A DNA stretch of 64,000 bases from Epiperipatus broadwayi (lineage: Eukaryota; Onychophora; Udeonychophora; Euonychophora; Peripatidae): contig JAQFVV010000144.1 of assembly GCA_028023455.1 (NCBI GenBank), positions 1,242,001 through 1,306,000 of the forward strand. Reading direction: 5' to 3'. The notes beneath the pieces are model-generated. The model did not search any database. It had not been told where the DNA came from and saw only the letters and a program-made list of their open reading frames with translations. Shown piece after piece: positions 59,801 to 64,000 of this stretch; within the stretch, counting starts at the first letter, position 1; each line of letters begins with the position of its first letter. The position numbers and the translations under genes were made by a program.

Positions 59801-60721
59801 TAAAGTTGTAATTATAAATTTATTAAACGCACATTGATTACGTAAGTAATATTTACTGAGGCTATAACGTCGATAATATGCGTATAAAATGCGATAGTAG
59901 GGACCTCTACTGATGATGTTACAAATTCTATATAAAAAGGGAAAAAAAAGTGAAATATTTGTTTGAAATATTTGTTTAAATTTATTCATCAGGATTATAA
60001 ATCTAGAATAGCTGAAAAAGTTGATCCCCCATGATGTGCATTTCAGTATTAGAAATAACTCCATCTTTCAATATTACCACTTCCAAATCAATGAATTCGA
60101 TTACAGAAAAAAATAAAATTTAAATTAAATATATATATATAAGATATAGCAATGTGGGTGCTGTAGCTAAATAATATATTAAATGGATTTTTTTTCTGAT
60201 TTATCTTAAAGAGCCATAAAAAGATTATTCACCAAGAAAATTACGAATTATAAAAGAAATTAAATTGGATATTGATTTATAAGCTGAAGAATTATGAAAG
60301 GTATATTAATGTAATAATAAGAAAAATGTAGATTTTTCAATTAAACAAGTAATATGTCTAAATGTGATAAAACGCAGTCAATGATGAAGCTAAGTACGAA
60401 TTGTAATATATGTGAGCACGATAGAAAATGTTTGCGACAAATATTTAAATATATGCCAAATTGATTGGAAAGTCCACTTTTTGGAGAGAAAATAAAATCT
60501 CTCTTTTCCCATAAAAATTACAAATATATATATAACTTTCTATAATTTTATTTCTAAAAATATAAAATTCAAATACGTTTTAATATCCTTTAAAAAAATA
60601 AAATTTTATTAATGATCAAAGAGCTCCTATCTTTATCTTAACTCTGATTTTATATATGTACAATAGTTTCAGCATTTTTTTAACAATTATAAAAAAAATA
60701 ATTATGATTTAAATATCTCGT
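59801..60721. other. non-coding stretch
   Basis: AT-rich; nothing supported. Confidence 0.55.
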
Positions 60722-61075
60722 TTTACTATGGGTAGGATGAGAAGGTTGGCACTAAGGTGGGCTTTGAGCATTCCATCATCAGATTTTCAATGAAATGGAC
60801 GGCTGAAAGATTGTGGGGTGGAGTGGTTTGAAGCTTGTTCATTAAAGTATGAAGATTGGCTATCTTAATATAAACTGAGCTTCGATTGTTTATATATGTG
60901 GAGATGATAATCTGGACCAACTGATGAACGCTGGTTTAGCACGAAATATGTATATTGGTGATTATTTATCTTTTCAACATATGTGTGATCAAGGGTATCA
61001 GCAGCCTTAGATAGCATTGATGGTTGAGGGTCGTGTGAAAGTCTGAGTTCAAACCATCTATATATTACATATATA
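60722..61075 (+). repeat. hammerhead/tRNA-like repeat, copy 2
   Basis: Aligns with 44,690-45,066: shared GAAGCTTGTTCATTAAAGTA, the hammerhead, then ACATATGTGTG and a 3' part ending GTCTGAGTTCAAACC, a good B-box match. It lacks the left inverted arm of copy 1 and has no TA/TG expansion, so it is probably closer to the original element. Confidence 0.75.
60906..60970 (+). ncRNA. type I hammerhead ribozyme, family 2 (copy 2)
   Basis: CUGAUGA at 60,921-60,927; stem II GCU/AGC closed by GGUUU, with two non-canonical A/C pairs at its base; GAAA; stem III AUA/UAU around UG; A before the expected cleavage after 60,954. Stem I is fully paired: CCAA with UUGG, a UGGA/U internal loop, and GAUAAUC with GAUUAUU (one G-U). 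Compared with the 44.9-kb copy, stem I is better and stem II worse. Confidence 0.72.
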
Positions 61076-63348
61076 AGTGCAGGTATGAAAAAGCCTGTAC
61101 TGTAGAAAAAAAAATCATATTTTAAATTAAATCTACTAAGCTAAATCATTATACTTATTTCATAAACAAGAATAAAGTATCTAAGTTGAAAATTATTTAC
61201 AAAATTAAAGCTCATAAATTTTAGAAGAACACATATTTCTGCTTATTTCACATAAAATCAATCTTTATATATTGTCAATTTATTAAAACGAGACTATAGA
61301 AAAAAATTTTAAGACGCTGATTTATTAGTAGATACTAATATCAGGATCTCTTGAGAAAAGTAGTCTGACTGCTTTAGTGTGTGTGTGTGTGGGGGGGGGG
61401 GTAAAACTGCTTTATAATAAAGTTGTTTTTGCATCTTTTCTTTACCATGCTGTAATCTGAGGTTTGATTTGAGTCTGGGTTGGATGATATATTTTCATAT
61501 CATAATCATGCTAATTTGTTTTTCAAGTATCTGATCCACAACTAATTCAATTAGCTAGACAGTAAATGTCCTAGATTAATTTGGATTTGTAAAATAAATG
61601 TCTATGCCGACTTTAAAAGCAAAAAATAAATAAAATGAAATATGCCATTCTGTTGGGATATCTTACTGCTATACTCTGGGTCCATAATTTTGCTATTTAT
61701 GATCTACATAAATCCCAAATGTTCTCCATACGTCTTTATCAATTTTACATGTCTCATATATATGCTAGTGATTATTTAAAAATATATAAAAAGTTTAAAT
61801 CACAATGTAAATTAATAAATGTTTATTTTCTTAAAAATAATTTTGAATAAGAAGTCTATAAAATATCAACGTTGTATTGATTACGAACGTCACACTTATT
61901 TTGTGAGTAGGAAGATTGACTTGAAGCAGCTAATGATAGCACTGTTTACATTAAGTGAATACAGTAATAGATCTTGTTATAGGTTACCATAGCAACGTCA
62001 CATCTTTTACGATTCTACAAATTTCAGCTAATGAACTGTAAGAAAAGTCAACATTATCTTTTAACCGTTGTCATTTGATATCTATTGTAATCGTTATATA
62101 TCTGAAGTGAATCTTTCTGTGCTGCTTAGTCCTCCAGCTGACTTATTACACATTAATGCTACCACAATTACGCTGTTTATGTTAAATAGAAAGAAAAAAA
62201 CCCCCATTCTTATGGTTTTGATTTATTGCAGTGTTAGAGTCGTAAACTCTGAGCTCAAGGTTCATGTGTTGCAGCTCAGTTTCTAACTTCCGATGCTCGA
62301 GTAATTAATTATTCAATTTTTTTATTATTATAATGAATAGATTTAAAAAACACTGAAGCTACCAGTTGCATATACAGAGTTTTTTTAAAGTAAAAAAGAA
62401 TTAATACAGTAAATATGTTATACTATTTTTTTTTCTATTACTATGATATAAAAGCGTTTAAAAATAATTATACATAATCTATAGGGTTAACAGTCAAAAG
62501 AGTGTTCTGCACATTTGCAATAATACTAGAGTAACAAACTTAAGAGCTAAAGGTTATTGGATCAGTCCATCACATTCGGTTCTCGAACAACAAATGATCC
62601 GATCCATTGAGGCATTAACTATTTAATTAATATATATTTACTCTTTTTTATACAGATAGTGCAAAAATTATATGCGTGAGATTGTGTGCACACGTGAACA
62701 AGTTTTCTAGCTCATAATTAAGACGAAAATTTTTAATCTAATCATCAATGATGCATCAGACTTTTATCATCTAGAGGTATTTATTTGTTAGGACTTTTAT
62801 ATCTTTAGAATCATGTAATAAAAAATAACAAGCATCTATAGCTCACAAAGTTTTATAACAGTATCAAAATAAAAAAAAAAAAAGCTTTTGTATTATATGT
62901 GCATAGGGAGAAGAACTCTTTAAGAAGACAAACCATTTGAAAGAATCCATAAATAATTGTCTTTCTCTCTCTGTGTGTGTGTTTAAAATTATAAGTTTTA
63001 AAGAAATATTTAAAATGTATTAACAAATCCTGCAAAGAATTTTCATATGACATTTAATGCATTGGAAAGAAATGATTCTAAGCCATCAAATTATTTATCT
63101 ACTAGTAAAACCTCTATGGAACTGCTAATACTTTTCATCCAATTAGTCAATATTTTGAGCTGTATTATATATATAAGAATTTATATTTTGTTTATTTGTT
63201 AATAATCCATTATTAAATTTATGTATTAAAAAAAGAAAAAGAAAATGTATATATATTTTAAAAATAAATAAATAGAATTAAAAATAAGAAAGAACCTTAA
63301 CGAAAAAGAAATGCATAATAAATATAAATTAAATATTTTTTTTAGTTG
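61076..63348. other. non-coding stretch
   Basis: AT-rich. Contains a (TG)n-(G)n run at 61,376-61,401 and CT/TG runs near 62,960-62,981. No gene found. Confidence 0.5.
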
Positions 63349-64000
63349 CAAGCCGCCATATTGAATTTTATAAAATACTGGCCTGAGACACAATTTTCAC
63401 AATAACTTCAGTTTTAATTATGTTAGAGCAAAAACAATTACATTGCTAGAAACTAGAAAAATTAAGGAAAACAATAAATAGTGATAAGTATATAAAAAAA
63501 TAAGGAAAAAAGGAATTTTCACATCCGAAATAATTATTATTTTATTGTTTGTTCATAATTTGGAAATTAACATTAACTAAAATTCAAAATACATCTTCAG
63601 TGATAATTTCTTTCTATTCCTCACAAAATTATAACATGTCTTACCTGAGATAATCCACAGCTTCACAATCTCCAAAACAAGTTGGATATGACTTCTTCAT
63701 TTTTATCTTGTACCCCAAATATTCCAAATGTCAAAGGTGTCTATAAAGAAAAAGATTCATCATAATAAAAGATACAAAAGAAATCATCATAGAAATTGGC
63801 TTCTTGTCTATCTAAAACTAGAAATTATAGGCTACTGTCTATATCACTGCTAAAATGAGTTTCATCTCTTCATTTTATATTTTTTTGTGTACAACAGTGA
63901 TGTTTATATTTTTTATGGACACCAGTGATGTTTATATTCTTTATGCACACAGGTGATGTTTATATTCTTTATGCACAGAAGTGATGCTATCTTGTTATAT
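63349..64000 (+). repeat. interspersed repeat, copy 2 (runs off the window)
   Basis: Same-orientation copy of 25,476-26,102. Near its end a 28-bp unit (AGTGATGTTTATATTCTTTA plus 8 bp) is tandemly repeated, with starts at 63,896, 63,924, 63,952 and 63,980. Confidence 0.8.

Overview
The window is AT-rich animal nuclear DNA with the composition of a repeat-filled intron. The one piece of host gene I can defend is a 97-bp internal exon at 30,434-30,530 (+). It has clean AG/GT splice borders and encodes the basic segment that opens the second half of a tubby/TULP C-terminal domain. No other exon of that gene was found, so the introns on either side appear to be tens of kilobases long, or the gene is broken. 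The mix of repeats (Penelope-like elements, RTE-type and Tx1-like LINEs, a gypsy-type LTR element, hAT and Tc1/mariner-like relics, tRNA-derived SINEs) points to an invertebrate metazoan with a large genome. I cannot name the phylum.

Layout. 1-9 kb: mostly empty, with a 457-bp-period direct repeat that turns into a fold-back (4.2-5.0 kb). 9.1-10.0 kb: 3' part of a Penelope-like ORF (end of RT plus GIY-YIG). 10.3 kb (-): a well-formed hammerhead ribozyme inside a repeat. 11.8-19.5 kb: a DNA transposon with about 87-bp terminal inverted repeats and an 8-bp target duplication, containing a complete but frameshifted two-ORF LINE bounded by its own 15-bp target duplication. 19.6-23.4 kb: a near-perfect fold-back, a second hammerhead-derived fold-back and a Tc1/mariner-like relic. 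28.6-30.4 kb (-): an RTE-type LINE ending about 70 bp before the tubby exon. 32.0-38.4 kb: a Penelope fragment abutting a gag-only LTR retrotransposon with 1.7-kb LTRs. 44.6-45.1 and 60.7-61.1 kb: two copies of a repeat carrying another hammerhead ribozyme fold followed by a tRNA-like B box. 46.2-48.5 kb: a hAT transposase relic interrupted by a LINE tail. 48.55 kb: a tRNA-derived SINE. 50.3-56.6 kb (-): LINE-B copies, one split by a LINE-A copy. 59.0-59.8 kb (+): another LINE-A tail. 63.35 kb to the end: a second copy of a repeat also present at 25.5 kb.

The most notable content is ribozyme-based. Two sequence-unrelated families of small repeats carry hammerhead cores. In one family a tandem 457-bp arrangement resembles the head-to-tail organisation of retrozymes or Penelope pseudo-LTRs. 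In the other the ribozyme sits upstream of a pol III-like promoter box. All mobile elements read as defective copies. No bacterial-type operons, CRISPR arrays or rRNA genes were seen.
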